Below, piece after piece: positions 38,001 to 53,000 of a stretch of 64,000 nucleotides of DNA (positions are counted from its first letter, which is position 1; every line of letters starts with the position of its first letter). This stretch comes from Hemicentrotus pulcherrimus (taxonomy: Eukaryota > Echinodermata > Echinoidea > Camarodonta > Strongylocentrotidae). The DNA lies in the NCBI GenBank assembly GCA_003118195.1, contig BEXV01000041.1:194621-258620 (forward strand). The letters are read 5' to 3'. A program made the translations under genes and the position numbers. The notes below the pieces were generated by a model. The model had not been told where the DNA came from and searched no databases. It saw only the letters and a program-made list of their open reading frames with translations.

Positions 38001-40959
38001 CATTGAAATGGAATATGTATGGTGTCTGGGTATCTAACTGCTCAGAGTACACTATAGGCTACTGCAAAGATAATTGCACACGTTGCTTTATCACAGTATA
38101 ACCCCCCCCCCCCCATAACCTAGCTCCAATTTTGAATTTATACTACCACCTCCCCATTTCCCCTTCTACCTAAGATGAGATGAGTTTTGTAATATTCCTG
38201 TGTATCAAGTTTGATAGGACTGTGAAGTTTGGAGGGTGGATAAAGATTAGGTTGGAGGATATGAGGGGTCGTTTGAAGGTTGCTGCACATCATACGTGAG
38301 AGATATATATAATACTGAATGACTCATGTAGCATTGACGATTACAAGAATTAAGCGGACAATGATCTTGAAATGGAGAGATAAATCTTTCATTTTGTTTT
38401 GAAACTTAAGATAAACCAAGGAGCATTACAGACAGCCATTCACTTTAGTTTCTGCAATTTTTATTTCCGATTTGTTCAAATGGCCATGAGAGAATGTCAT
38501 TGATGAAGCATATATAAAAAGTGTTTATAAAGATGAGCAACGGAATGAAAGACAAAGAACTGTGTATCTTTTTAGATGAAAAAGAGATGAGAGGGCCTTA
38601 TAGGGAGAGAGAGGGAGAGACATAGACACAGAGAGAGAGAGAGGGGGGGATATACATACTGATAGATAGACAAGCAGAGAGGGCGATAGAAAAAGAGGGA
38701 GATAGATAGAGAGAGAGAGAGAGAAACTTGTGTATATAGACAGAGAGGAACAAGTGGAAATATATGTACACACACACACACACACACACATACAAATAAT
38801 AAAAAACAAAGGAAGAGAGTGAAGAAGGATGTAAGGGAAAAAGATACAGACCAAAACCACAGGGGAGCGAAGCAAAAAGAAGAAAGAGATTGCAATGGGA
38901 AAAGCAAAAAAGATAAGAATGGGTGAATTTGGGACAATCATTATCATACACATACTCCATGCCGTAAGGGAGGCTTAGCTAGCCCTGAAAATGTCATACT
39001 AATGTTACATGAAAGCTTGCGGATATTATGGCAGATGCATCTCTGCTTCTATAAAAAAATGACATCAAGAGAAGAATAACAGCTTCGCTTCCCAACCTGC
39101 CAGTAGATTCTCTCTCTCTCTCTCTAAACTAAAAAGATGAAGCATCAAGGCTACATGAAATCACTTTCTTGCCGCTTTATGCCGGGATATTTGCCAAATT
39201 TTAAAAATGAGAGGGGGGGGGCCTGATTTGGAAAATACCCTGATAAGCTAAAGAGCAAGGTGGATATCATATTTTTAAGTGCCAATTTACTCAAAAATTC
39301 ATGACAATTTAAAAAAAGGGGAAAAAGTCAACACCAATCACTGGGCACACACATCAGGAGCTTCCTCCATCTTGCTATTAACAGATACCGGTAATCACTT
39401 TTCACATCACTTACAATCCCAGTGACTCAGAATATCTGCCTAATAATATGAGTTCAAAAATTGAAACACATTTATAATTTCTTTGAAATAAATGTACTTG
39501 TGGATTTTCTTATATGGTTCTCATAATCACATTTTTTTCACTAAAATTTTCTGGCAGCTGGAAAACGGAAGCAATACAAATCATGTTCTAATGTAAGAAA
39601 AAGTTGTGACAATAATGATTTTTGAATAACAATAGGCTTTTTTCCTAGAAAATCACAATTTCCGAACTGCAGTACATGAATGTTGACTGTGCACCTTCAA
39701 GGTGACTTTCCCATCCTGTTAACCAGGCCATCACTTCTCAATTAGAGATCACTCAAAGTCAAGTGCAGTGCCATCCCACTAATTTAAGCAGCTACACCCG
39801 CGGGCAACGCTTTATCTGTCTACTCTGCTTTAGCTGAACTTCACCCGGCCAATTTGTTGCCAATTGGCTGTTACAGGGGCGATAATGTCCGTTACGGGTG
39901 GAACCAGCTTGCCTGGTTGTGAGGTGCATGTTCATATTTTGGTTTGCGCAAGGGATCATTAATTTTGAGAGAGAGAGAATAAAAAATATAATTTTATAAA
40001 ACGAGTTGATAATTCTATTGTTGTGTGATCAAGATCAAAAGCCGGCAACCAAAATATTTTCTCTGACTTTATCAACTGTAAAAATTAAAACACATGATCT
40101 TTCTACATAGTGTGGACAAAATGGACCCTAAGACATAGATACTGTGTTACAGATGAATATAATTATTTACACGGGTTCGACGGTTTAGTAATATTCATAA
40201 TCTTTATCATTATGTTGATGCTTGATATAATGATCAATATGAGAGGGACGAATAAAACATGACCAAGTGAAAGAGATTAGCGTAATTGATAATGGTGAAC
40301 ATTTACTACACTGTGGCATTCACAAGCTATTTATATGCCAAACTTGACTTTAATAAAGATATTCTGCTCACTTTATATTGAATCATAACAAACAATACAT
40401 TTATGAGAATATCAAACCAAAACAAGAATAAAAAGGAAAATCAATCTCTAAACACATTTCATATTTTCTGCCTGGAGCCAGAAGGGTGATAACTCATATA
40501 TATATTTAAACACAGGGTTAACACCCTTCTGGCTCTCAACTGACAACATACAATAGAGTCAAGGCAGTAAACCTGCATAACAATTACAGTATTTTTTTTC
40601 AAGATTCATCCAATAGAATCAATCCAATAGTAACAAACACTTGGCATTACGATTAAGTCATGATGTTTGAACACAACCTTGAATGGGTATGTCAGACGGA
40701 CTGCAAGCGGCAGTGATAACGATTAGTCGGCTCCACAAATGGAGTGCTTTGCCTATAGGATAAATACATTGTCATAGGAGTATGGAGGATAACATTTAGC
40801 TGCTGGGTAGCACATCCATCTTCCATGTCATAAGTTTATCTTTCGATCTATCCCTTTCGATCTATCCCTATGTCCATCACAGTCTCTCTTTTTATTTCTC
40901 CTTTTTCCTCTTTCTGTCTCTTTCTCTTCTCTCTTGCTATCTTCTTCATTTTGTTCACA

Positions 40960-41002
<43 letters not shown>

Positions 41003-44000
41003 TCTCTCTTCTTTTTCTTCTCTTTCCCTCTATCTCTCATTTTAAATTTATCCCCTCCTTCTCTCTACCAACTCTCCTCTTTAATCAAATGTTGAAAGAC
41101 AAAATAACTTCATCTTCAGAATCTTCACCACTCTTTGATTCACCTTTTCTATTAGTAAAGTGATTTTATTTTCATTCCATTCATTTTCAACAGGTTTCAT
41201 CCCATATTATCATCACCTTGGTATTTAAAGGCTTAATATATATTTTTATCCCATCATTCACATCTCTCCCAAATACTCATCTTATAAACCCTTTTTTCCT
41301 ACAAACCACACATTTTTTTTCTAAATAATTCCCAATCCACTCCATCTCATGCTGCATTTCCCCACTGCTAAATGCTCGGCCGCCTAATGGATTGTATGAT
41401 CGCTGTGCTGTAATTTTAGGCTCATTCGGGTTCTTACGCTTTCGAGGCGTGGGGCCCCCATTTGTAAAGAGAGGTACCTAGAAAGTACATTACTCATTAT
41501 CATTCTCTTGATGTAAAGGCACTGTGTAGCATATGTATTTAGCCTTGGGGATGCAAAAAATATATATTCATCTGCTGGGAGCAAGAAGGACATTAAGTTA
41601 CATAGTTTTATACAGAGTTGAGGCCCTTGTGGCTCTCAGTGGATAATTCCTAGGCTGATCAATCCTCTCACTCTCATTTGTATATTTCTTCCCTCGTCAT
41701 CTTTGCAATATACATTTAACTTGGGTATTTTGATCAGACTGGATATCAACAGGTTAAATGTGTTTGCTTCCAAAACTCATTACAAATTTAATCTACAAAT
41801 AAATGCGAATAAAGTCGTTCATATCATGCTATCCATGATGTCAATATTAATTCACTACTCTGTAATTGTTTTTTACATGTAACTAATACCACTGCTTTAT
41901 ACCTATGATAATTCTGCAAACATGCAGATTACCGGTTGAATGCTAGAAGGGCATTAACTCTGTATAAAATGATACAAAATAATTTCTCTTCATTATATAA
42001 TTATTGGTGATATATTATTCATTCCAACACAGCTCAATCATCCCACATACAAATTGAATTAGTTACTGCACAACTAGAAAATTATGCTGATTAGGACAGT
42101 GTGCATCAATCTACTCCCTCTGTATCAAATAATATTCTAATTTACCAGGAACGACAGCCCTTTCGGAGGCTTACTGAAATTTTGTGTGGGTATAATCTAT
42201 TTTATAATGATCTTTTTCTCTCTCTCTCTCTCTAACTCTCTCTTCTCTGTTTTTCACTCTCTAACTCTCTCTCCTCTGTTTCTCCCTTTCTCTTTCCTTC
42301 TCATCTTTTCCTTAATCTCATCTATCTCATTCGCAAGTACTTGTTTGTCACCATAGGATTACATGTGCTAATAAGGTGCAATTCAAAGTTGGTCATGTAT
42401 AGTAGAGCAAAGGTATTAGGTATACATATACATGATACAACCACAGAATATTAATGTCAATTGTAATGATTGAAATTCACACTCATCAGGAAGCTCTAAA
42501 TGTTCTTACATCTATCAATATCAGATTGATAGTGTACATAATTATATTCAGCCTAACTGCAGCACCCAAACAGGTAGATTCAAATCTATGTAAAGCTTTT
42601 CTTTGGTTAACAATCATATCAACAATGTATATAAAGAAGTTTATGCTTCATGGAATTTCTTGAAATGAGGATCATTAATACCAAGGAATACTGGTAATCA
42701 GCTGTGAGCCAGAAGGGCGTTAACTCATGTACTTTTATACATGTATATAGAGTTAGCGACCTGGCTCTCAGCAGACAATTTGCTGTATGGGCTTGGTATC
42801 AACCAGAACTAAGTTAATATCTACTCCTGATAAATACTATTAGATAGCAGGTTCTGTTTGTTAATCCTAAAATACATATATGAATGATCAGGGGCACAAT
42901 TATCAAATACATTTCCTCTTGCAAGTAGACTAAATCTTAAATAAAAGTTATTTTTGCCTTTTAAGGGGTGACCCTAGTAGCCGATGTGATGTGCATAAAT
43001 TTCACATCCTGTAACACCTGTAGAAGGCCCCCTTCAGGTAATAACTGATGCCAATTTGCTGAAGCGGATCAACATATTCACTCACTACCTGCATGCTAAC
43101 CATATCAATTATTCACGCATAGTTTTGTTACATCCGTGGAAGTACAACTGAATCTCACATGTGAGACATGCAGCTTCCATCAATTGCAATGCGTGATATG
43201 CTTGGTTTAAAAAAAGAGCCATTACATCAGATATTCTGACTCACATTTAATCATTATCTTTATCTGGTAAGATGAAAGAGGAGATTATTAAACACTATAA
43301 TGCGTGAACTGTTTACATACGTAGCGTACCTGAAAAGTAGCTTCCTCACAAAAACATTCTCCCTCCATTCATGCTGGAAAGATTGACACATCGCACTACA
43401 ATTCTAAAGCACACCTTGGTGTGCACTTCTACACATGAAGTAATTCAAGACTAGATGTTCTTTTATAACTTGCAAAATGCTTGCCACTTGATGGGATCGA
43501 CTTCCATCGCTCTATGCATTTCACTACGGTTTGTGTCCCTACTCTTGAATAATCTTTACATACACATGGTATGAATTATTCGGCCCTTGCGTAGTTCACT
43601 CTCCTGCCTGTTTTGTGTAAGTGCTCTTTGCTCCTTCTAACGTACATGTGAAGGTGTTCTGAGAACTTAGGGTCTTAAGTGTTTCTTGAATACATATATG
43701 ATTTTTTTGTTGTTGAATAATCAAATTATGTGTATCCAAAATTGAGATTGATAATAATAAACAAAAACCCATTTCACCATGCTTTTGACCAACTATTGGA
43801 AAAATCTGTACAATATACATCCCATGTGCTTAAACCATTCATATAAACATTATAATCATTATAATCATGAAATATCAGATGGTTTATCAAATTGCCCTGT
43901 ATTAGAAATCTCCTCCTCCTTCACCCCACCAAAATCCCTAACAGATAAGTAAAAACGATAAATAATGTGGACCTGGGGGGCATCCACTGATTCGATTTAC

Positions 44001-47000
44001 TAATCGGTCAAATTGAATTTCCAAATGATTCCACCCTCCCGTGATTTACCAACCCCCTCATCTTTCCATACTGCTCCTAAATCATTAAATTCTCATTCGG
44101 GGCAAGCGATGGCAGCACACAAACACCCAGACTACGCCTCCCTCTGCCTAAATGAAGAAGCCACCTTGTAGTATACGGAGAGCAAGTGCATAGGAATAAA
44201 AAGATCAAATTTGGAGCTGAAATTATTGGGCAGGAATGAGTGGCAATATGAAGGGCACCACTCCTACACACTCCCGATTGATTTTATTGATTGAAGAGGG
44301 GGGGGGGGGGTTGAGAGAGAAGGCAGAGCGAATCTTCTTCTAAGAGCGAGATGATCAAAGCAAGGCACAGTCTATACTCCGCTCTTAAGGAGAAGCATGT
44401 TTATGTCAAAGTGAGAGGAAAATTTCACTTCAGAGGAGCATCAGAAGGGCTAAGTAAAATATTGCAAGACATGCTTGCAGATGAGGACACGGGGGCAGGG
44501 GTTGTCATTTCTTACTCAACCCAGTTTGACATGCTTGGTAGCAGATAAATGAAGACAAGATTTGGTTTCAGCAAGGATGGGTCTTCCTTCCATTCCTACT
44601 TATCAGATTTCCAATCTGATAAAGTTAATATTTTTTGCATCCCATATAATATAGGCTTCTGAATTCTACATAAGAATGAAGTTGGCTCTTACCTTAATGC
44701 GCATCAATTTTCAAATCCTCATTTTGTTGATAACATCACCTATTTTATATTGCTTGTTTTATGTCAGTTGCTGAAAGAGCTTAAAATGAATATATTTGTT
44801 TGGTTTTCTTGGAATTTCCGACATATGTAAGAAGAACATCAAATAAAAACTCAGACTGTGAACATTGGAACATCAACTGGTGACATTGAAAAAACACGTC
44901 CAGGAATTGAATTCCATCTGAAACCCAAGAGCAAACATCAAACATCATGACCTCTGTGAGAGGTCAAAGGTCACTTAACCCTTAACATATCAGGAGTTGA
45001 ATCCCTTCGACAAAGCCCTGGATGCACTTTGCGAGTTCATGTAGTATTTACAAAGGATCAAAACCCAAAGCAAAAATTTAAAAGCAAGGTATCTTAGGAA
45101 ATCCTTATTTTCATTCAAACGAAAAGATTGAAGGACAAACCTTAATGATATGATCCCAAAGAATAGTCTCAGGTATTCTGTTAGACTCTAATTACTGTCC
45201 TTGATGAATTGTATTACATTAACCGAAAACCTATATTAGACCTCCAATTGCATAGCACTGACAGCGTTCATCTCCAAAACCTGAAACAAATATGGTTGAT
45301 TTAGAAAGAAAGCAGGGTATTCAAACAATAGTAACAATGAAGAGGACTAAATTTATCTTCAGAACTCATCACTGATTCCCCATATTCTCTTGTGGAAAGG
45401 CAAGTTAAATAACAAAAATAATACCCGATAGAATTTCACTAGACCTTGCTGGTACACACAACTCATCTACAAGTACATTCGTGTACCATATGGTACGGGT
45501 ACATATAATTCTACCCTTGTGAAATGTGTCCTGAAATCTCCATAAGACGCACCCCTATTATAATTTTTTTTTTTTTGCCGACTCTATCGGCAGAAAGCCA
45601 GATCCGTGGGAAAGGACTTTCATTTAACTACGTGGTGCAGTTGAAGGCGCCGATTTGTGCTTGTGAACTTGTCACAAGTAATAGTAACAATGTCGTTTTT
45701 AGAAGAATGTGTAAGATCATTAATGTAAATTAAAAACAGTAGAGTACCTAGGTTAGAACCTTGTGGTACGCCGTGTATAATAGAACAACAATTTGAGAAA
45801 TTTTTATTACAAACTAAATATTGAAATCTATTAGAAAAATTACTTTCAAAACAAGATGACAGACAAAGTTGAGTGTTGTTCTAGTTACAAAGTGGTGAGT
45901 CAACACACCGATTACTGAGCTGGGAGACATTGGCAGGCATAGTGCCAGGTGGAGGGGCATAAATCGAAACTTAAACAAATGTTTTTGTTTGTAACTGTGT
46001 ATAAGACGCATGCACCCCTGATTTTCAATATTTTTTGGCAGAAAAAAAGTGCGTCTTATACACAGAGATTTACGGTATTTATCATTACAAATTATGTTCA
46101 TGGAGTAGACCACACAATTTTTGACAAGTCTGACGACAATAATAGAAATATCTGCATCATAACGAAACCTAATATGGTGAATATGGTGAGTATGGTGTGA
46201 AAACACAGCAGGACTAGCCCACCTGCAACCCTAAACGGTACCTCGTGAAACCGATCAGAACAACCCAACTCAATTTCTAGTGACAGGTTGTTTGACTGGT
46301 GGATTCAGTCAGGAGTTGTACGACACGTGCTCCTATGAAACTTGCTGAGCAGTAATGATCTACCCTAACCGAATAACGTTAACCCTGAACCCAACATTAT
46401 ACCTAAACTTTAACCTAACCCCAAAACCCAATTACAACCATAATACCAACCCTATACTTTTATGAAATAAAGCAAGAAGAAACTATCACCTGAGCAAATG
46501 TGAGAGCACTGGACTAAGCAAGGATTAGCCAACTTGCAAATCTCAATGAGGATAAACTGAACCAATCTAAGAAGTCCCAAGCCAAGTTCTAGTGACAAGT
46601 TGTTAGAATGGCGGACTCAGGACTACTAGCCAACCTGCAACTCTGAATGGGACATAACAGGACCGATCAAGACGATCCAACTGATTCCTAGTGACAGGTT
46701 GTTTGACTGGCGGACTCAACATTGCCATCTGGTGCCCAGACCACTCTAACATGCTGATCTCATACCAACCATTCATCAGAGTGATCAGACCATTCAGACA
46801 GGAAAAACTACAAGAATTTCAGTAAAGTAACTTACTAACTTCAGAGCTTTACAAAAAACAGGTCTACAAGTTGAATGTCTCTCTGAGAAACTTGCATACA
46901 TCTAGCGATATATCTCATCACAAAACATGTAGCGAAACTAAGGCTTAGGCAAAGTTTCCTCTAAGAATTCTAAAAGCATGCAGCATCTAACTATGTGAAT

Positions 47001-50000
47001 ATTATACAAAAGAAAAATTCTTTACAAACATGCATCATCAAAACATCTTTGTTCAAACAACATTTTCATATGATATTTTTTATGTGTGTGTTCTACCTTT
47101 GTACTACACCCTCATGTGTTTCTATATCTTCATTAAATGTATATCTAGTGTGAATGAACCAGAGATGAGGAGAAACAAATGCTAGTGGTGGTGGAGATGG
47201 ATGATGCTTCGATGACCCGATTGGGAAGGGCAGTAATATGTAGTAGGAGTAGTATTATATTATCATTATTATCATTCAGTGGTGATTATCATTATTTTCT
47301 TTAATCAGTGAGATCAATCTTTTGACATCATGGTAGTTAATTTTATATATTTTGTATTACTTTAACTTATATCTATAGTGTGAATGTGACCCTGAGATGA
47401 TGGGAAGCCAGTGGTGGTGGTGGTAGTGGAGATGGATGATGATGATGAGATGACCAGATTGAGGAAGGGCAGTAGAAGGAGGAGTAGTTCATTGTAAGGC
47501 TGATTGATTATTGATGGTGGTGTCAACCCTCATCAACATTCAATGGTGCACATATGATTTTCTTTTAATAGTGAGATTGATCTCTTTCCAATTGCATGGT
47601 GGTAAACACAGCTAATATTTTGATTACTCATTGGTTTCCAGATGGCCCTAGTCTTCATTGCGATATAATCATCGCTTGAGACTAAATGGCTACAGTATAG
47701 GAAGCAATATCTTTCAAATATGTCATAACTTTAACTATTACTTTCATCTTCACCTTAATAAAGTTTTCTTGTACCTTTTTTTTTCTTCTTCAAAGATTGA
47801 TTTAGTTTTGTTTAATACTTACAATTCAATGAGTGAAAAGAAAAATAAAGAAATAAATACTGAAACCAGCATTAATAGCACTTATCTGACTGGTGATTTC
47901 AACCATGATATGAAAAATATTTAAATACTGAAAATTTGTTGTTCTCTCAATTTGAACAAAATTAAAAACATAAATTTAGATGAACTTAAAACTACTGTCA
48001 AGAAGTTTAGTTTTGGCTACAGTATACTTATATCACATGTCAGGCAGCACATCATCTAACATTCCAAAGAAGATTGAAGAGATGGGAAGTGATGATGAAT
48101 CGATTAGTTTCTAGAACGATGACGAAGGAAAAGACTTAATCATTCACTAATCATTGTATCGTGCATGTCACATCACACTAGACTAATGGGTTCTGCCTTA
48201 ACTTTAACTATTGTAGTGCTTAACAAGTCATTTAACCAAACCTGTGAATATGACCAGAGAAATGGCTAACTGTGTTTATGTACAACTAGACATTTTAACG
48301 ACTTGAAACTTTCATGAATTGTTAAGGATGGCCATTGCCACTGCAAGAAATATTTGTGTGAATTACAAAATTGTTAGCCTTGTGTCAATTTTGATTCAAT
48401 TTTTTGGCATGAAACTTTTGTGAATCTGAATCATAAACATTTCATGCATGCAAGGTTTCTGCTTTGACAGTATACAGGTTTGCATTTTGTAGTTAATACA
48501 GTTAAGCTTCATGGTATCCAAAAATAAAATAAAATAAATTGACATAAGTTATTGTAATGATTCACATTTGCCCCTGGATTTGAAGTGCAAATCTGTTTGA
48601 CATAGGGTGCGTTTATTGACCAAATTTTTGGCCAGAATCAGGTTTCTCAAACGTCTTTCAGGCAAATTTAGAAGGTGATAAACGCAAAGCCTTTTTTTAG
48701 AGGTCTTTAGATATGGGCATATCTAAAGACGCAAAAAGGTGTGTATTGAATGTGACCTACAGCCTGAATCACATTTCTGAGAGATGATAAACGCAAAGCT
48801 GTGTTAAACCCCCACCTAAAAAATAGAACCTCTAGTGGTTAATTTCCGGTTCGGAGGCTAGTGCGCGCCATGTGCTGTGTACAAACATGTGTGTGTAGTT
48901 GACCTCCGAGAAACTGTCTGCTTCCCGGGTCAAACGGGGCAAAGAAGCTGTGCAGAGACAAGGCCTTTATTTCGAATCGTGAAGAGACGATAAACGCGAC
49001 ATCCCGCAAATCACTTTCGTATAGTAGGGTACATTATGTACATATCTAGTTGCTAGACCCAATAAACGCACCCTAATATTCACTAGGCTGACTTCTATTT
49101 TGACTACACTAGGGGCAAGAAGAGGTCATCCATTTCTTTCATTTTCTATGGCAGGCTCATTCATTTCATTTCCTTTGTTCACAAATTACGAGGTGACAAA
49201 TCACAGCTCTGTTTAACACAAATCAATTTAATCCTCACACAATATGCAGCTAAAGAACTCTTCAAATGAGTTTGATGAATTAAAGAAACATGTCACTAAA
49301 CTCGACTTATTACACGATTCATAATGAAACTCAGCAGGTAAGCGAAACTGACGTGGGACAAATCACAACAAAATGGGCACAACTGCCTCCATCCCTATCG
49401 CCTTTTCTTTACCAACTGTTTACATCTCTTCTATCTGAAAGGAAACTCACCTCAACCAGAGGGTGAACTTATTACAGACCTTGCAAACCAGCAGGAATTT
49501 TCTTTTCTCTCTTCTAAAGGAACAAAACATTTTGCGAGGAGAGATTGAAAGAGAGAAAGGTGGAGGGCAGATTATCCTGGCAAGCGGGGAACAATTCAAG
49601 ATGCCATTCAAAAACCTGTTTTATTGACAAAAACAGGACTGCACTTTGAGGGCATGGCGGATATAATTTCAAGAATGGCTGAAAGTCTTTGGGATTATAT
49701 TTGAAATGGCTTCAGGTTGGTGCATGATGGGATTGGGCCATTGAATGCCTTTCCAATCCAAAATGAGGAATTTTGAAGCAGGAATTTATGGTGTATTTAT
49801 AAGTCTACTCACTCTTCTTTTGTAGTGATTGGCTGACTACAAAAGGAACAGCTGATTTCAGACTGTTAAGTGCCCATATTTTGAATGGTAAAACTAAATA
49901 GGCCTCCTCATACATGTATCTGTAGACCTAGTGGCCTACATGCAATATTTATCCTATTCCAAACTAATGACTTTTCTGTAGATCTTAATTCTTTTTCGTA

Positions 50001-53000
50001 CATCCTTTCACCCGCATTTTTCTGATTCATCTAATTCCTCTTCCTTATTTCCTTACCTTACGGATACATCAACATCAATTTGCCACCCCATACCCAGGAT
50101 AGAAATGAGGGGGCTGCAAGTATTAAATGTGATTGCTAATTTAATATTGCTATATCAAAGTCCATGAATGAAAACAGTGCATGCTCTATCAGAGAACAGA
50201 AATGTTAAAGGTAAAGACCGGTTATGGTCATGTGATTGCATTGTGAAAGAAACGTTGTGGAATCGATCAGAAAAGGTTGATCATCTAGCATATAAGTATT
50301 GGTGTGTACTGCAAGGTTCTGGAATCATCAAAATAATAAGAAATTTGGCCCATTCTTCGTAAAGTTACAAGCACTATACACGGAAAGATGTACATGTATA
50401 TGGGACTACCCTGTACCTCTCACAGACCATGAGAGAAACAAATTTACCAAATATATGAATTAGTAGGCAGTTTCCCGGCATTTTTTTTATCATCATGTAT
50501 TACTCAAAACATATTCTTTCACATGATTGGTAATGAGAGCTTCCATTTCATTTTTTGAAATTGGGGCGTTTCCAATACTGGTCTTTACCTAAAAACAATT
50601 GTACATGCACTTGAAATTCATTGATGAGGGCAATAACAATTCATAACCATGATAGAAAGCACTGATGGATGGATCATCATTTATTATTCAGCACTAAGCC
50701 TGATGTCACATCTCCTCACCGCATAAGCAAAGCTTCTAAGAGCTAGCACACTCCCGCAAAACATGGCAGCATGAATATGTAACAGAGGACAGAAAGGTGA
50801 TAGCTAGCGTCCATCAAACCTGTCCAGTGGTACCTCGTAGTGCATCCCCATGCTTGGTCTACATCAATGCTCTGTAGCGATCAATGCTCTACACCATGCT
50901 GTGCCTTTGGCATGAGCTGTTTTTCTTCAATGAAAATGCTGCAGAAGTTCACCAAAGTGCCATCTCTAGCTGCATAGTCTCCCTTCCACAAACAACTTTT
51001 TTCTTATTTTATGATATACATGTTGAAAACATCCGGGTTGATTAGATTGAGATCAGTCGTATTATTTGATGGATGCACATATGGTGTATAAGGTGTTCTT
51101 TGTAGTCACAGTAATAAAATTATGAGGCTCCTGCATCGATCCTAGATGAAAAGGTGGTCTAAATCTGGAAAAATATTTAGATGAGACACTAGCTATACGA
51201 TAAATCCCCATGAAACAATGGAAAACATATTTAATTTCAATCAGAAGAGTGAGCAAGCAAGTTGACAAGGACTGCAATTTACATGTAACTTTATAATAAG
51301 AGGATCAATGTTTAAAAAACTGAAAAACCATCAAATGTTAATAAAGTGTCCCTTCAAATATGATTACCTAGTATGTTAGAGCTACAAATTTGACCACAAA
51401 TACACAAATAGATGCTTTATTCCAAGACTAGCACCAGAGCAGCAGGAGGTGCCAAGTCTACCTTGCTCAACCTTCATAAGCAAAGAGGGCTCCCGCTGCT
51501 CCTCCTAGCAAACACATATTTGTTGGTCTGACTGTGTTCTATTTGTATGTTGGCATGTTGTAGCATGCATCCCATTTGTGAACCTGTGTCAATCAAGCTG
51601 TGAAGCTTTACCTAGCTTCGCATTGCAGTCGAGTGCACATGGACTCTTTTTACCATTTCAGATTCAGAATTCAGATAAATACAAGCATTGTCTGATGTTT
51701 TCAGTTTGATGTTTCTTTTAAACATATTGTTACAAATTATTGACTTTTCCTAAAGACAAGTGTAGTAGGCCTACGGCAACAAAATAGGCACATGAGCCAG
51801 CCCTGCCCATAGTTCCACATTATCATTCATTGAATACAATTTTTTGTGAACATACATTTATAAAAAACAAGGGGAAAGACCCAAAAAAGCATTGAAATAC
51901 AAGAAAAAGAAGGATAGATACAGGAAGATAAAGAGAGAAATGCTAATTTATCTAAAGAAGATAGGAAGACATTTTAGCAAAGCCGAAATTCAACAGACAG
52001 TTCCATATACATATAAAGCCATCTCAAAATTACAAGAAATAATCACAATTCACTATCAACATTCCTTGCGAGGGACCATAGAGTCTCACTGATGATCTGG
52101 ATGGAATGGATGTAGTCCACTTAGCACGCAATTCAATTGACAACAGGCCTCAGGGTTTGGGGGTTCGAGCATCCATTATCACAGAGAGAGAGAGGAACCA
52201 ATTCATCTAATATTCCAACACAGAGGTCAATGTGTAGGCGCACAGTGACAGCAATCCTTCACATCACATGTGCAGTGTCAGTTTGAATGCATGTCCAAAT
52301 GAATATTAGGTGAATTATCCAGTGTGATTAACAAGATGTAAAAATGTGGGAGTCAAATAAGTTTAAATTCAATTTTTCTCATGACTATACTATTTTTATC
52401 ACCAGACAAAGTTTATACATCTATACTTTCCTCAATCATTTGAGTAATTTCAGAAACTGATGCGAATATACCGGAACGTCTTTGCAGGAGCAGACAATTT
52501 TGATGTAAAAATTGATTTGATATGATCGATGTAGCAATTCATCATCATACCATTTTCTTACTTTTTTCAGTATATCACTTTCTTTAATTTTTATTCATAT
52601 ACATCATTTTCTTTTATAACTTTCGAAAGAATTACAACAACAAAAAAACAGTTGTACATGATTTAAACAAGCAGGAGAAAAATCAAGTTTTGCAAAAATA
52701 ACAAAATGCTTTCCTGTTATGCAAATAATGTAAACAGTCAATACTGGTAGAAAAAAGAAAGGCAACCACATTTCTCAATCTTAGAGCAATACAGAGGGGG
52801 AGAAGAGAAGATCAAGCACCATCAGGTAAATCATGAATCTGCAATTGATATGTCATCTAGAGCACAGAGAAGGTAAAATATTGTGAAATGGAATGATTCC
52901 CAATTGGATCATATCTCCTATGATTTGTGATGCACCGGGGACATGTTTTATTGGATCTGACTGTCTTACGCCCAGCACGAAACAGCCATCAAATCCACTT

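Noticed and set aside
38525..38960. Overlapping 120-140 residue frames rich in Ser, Leu, Phe and Val
   Set aside because: Translations of GA/CT and CA microsatellites; several frames are open at once, as expected for simple sequence.
44351..44548. 65-residue plus-strand frame of normal complexity
   Set aside because: Resembles no family I know, has no splice or promoter context, and its length is within chance expectation.
45483..45496. 14-bp palindrome GTACCATATGGTAC
   Set aside because: A single short palindrome in 64 kb of AT-rich DNA is not notable without conservation.
51436..51507. Imperfect inverted repeat AGAGCAGCAGGAG / CTCCCGCTGCTCCT
   Set aside because: Possible hairpin, but the loop is long and the arms are simple GCAGGAG-type words; not convincing as a distinct element.
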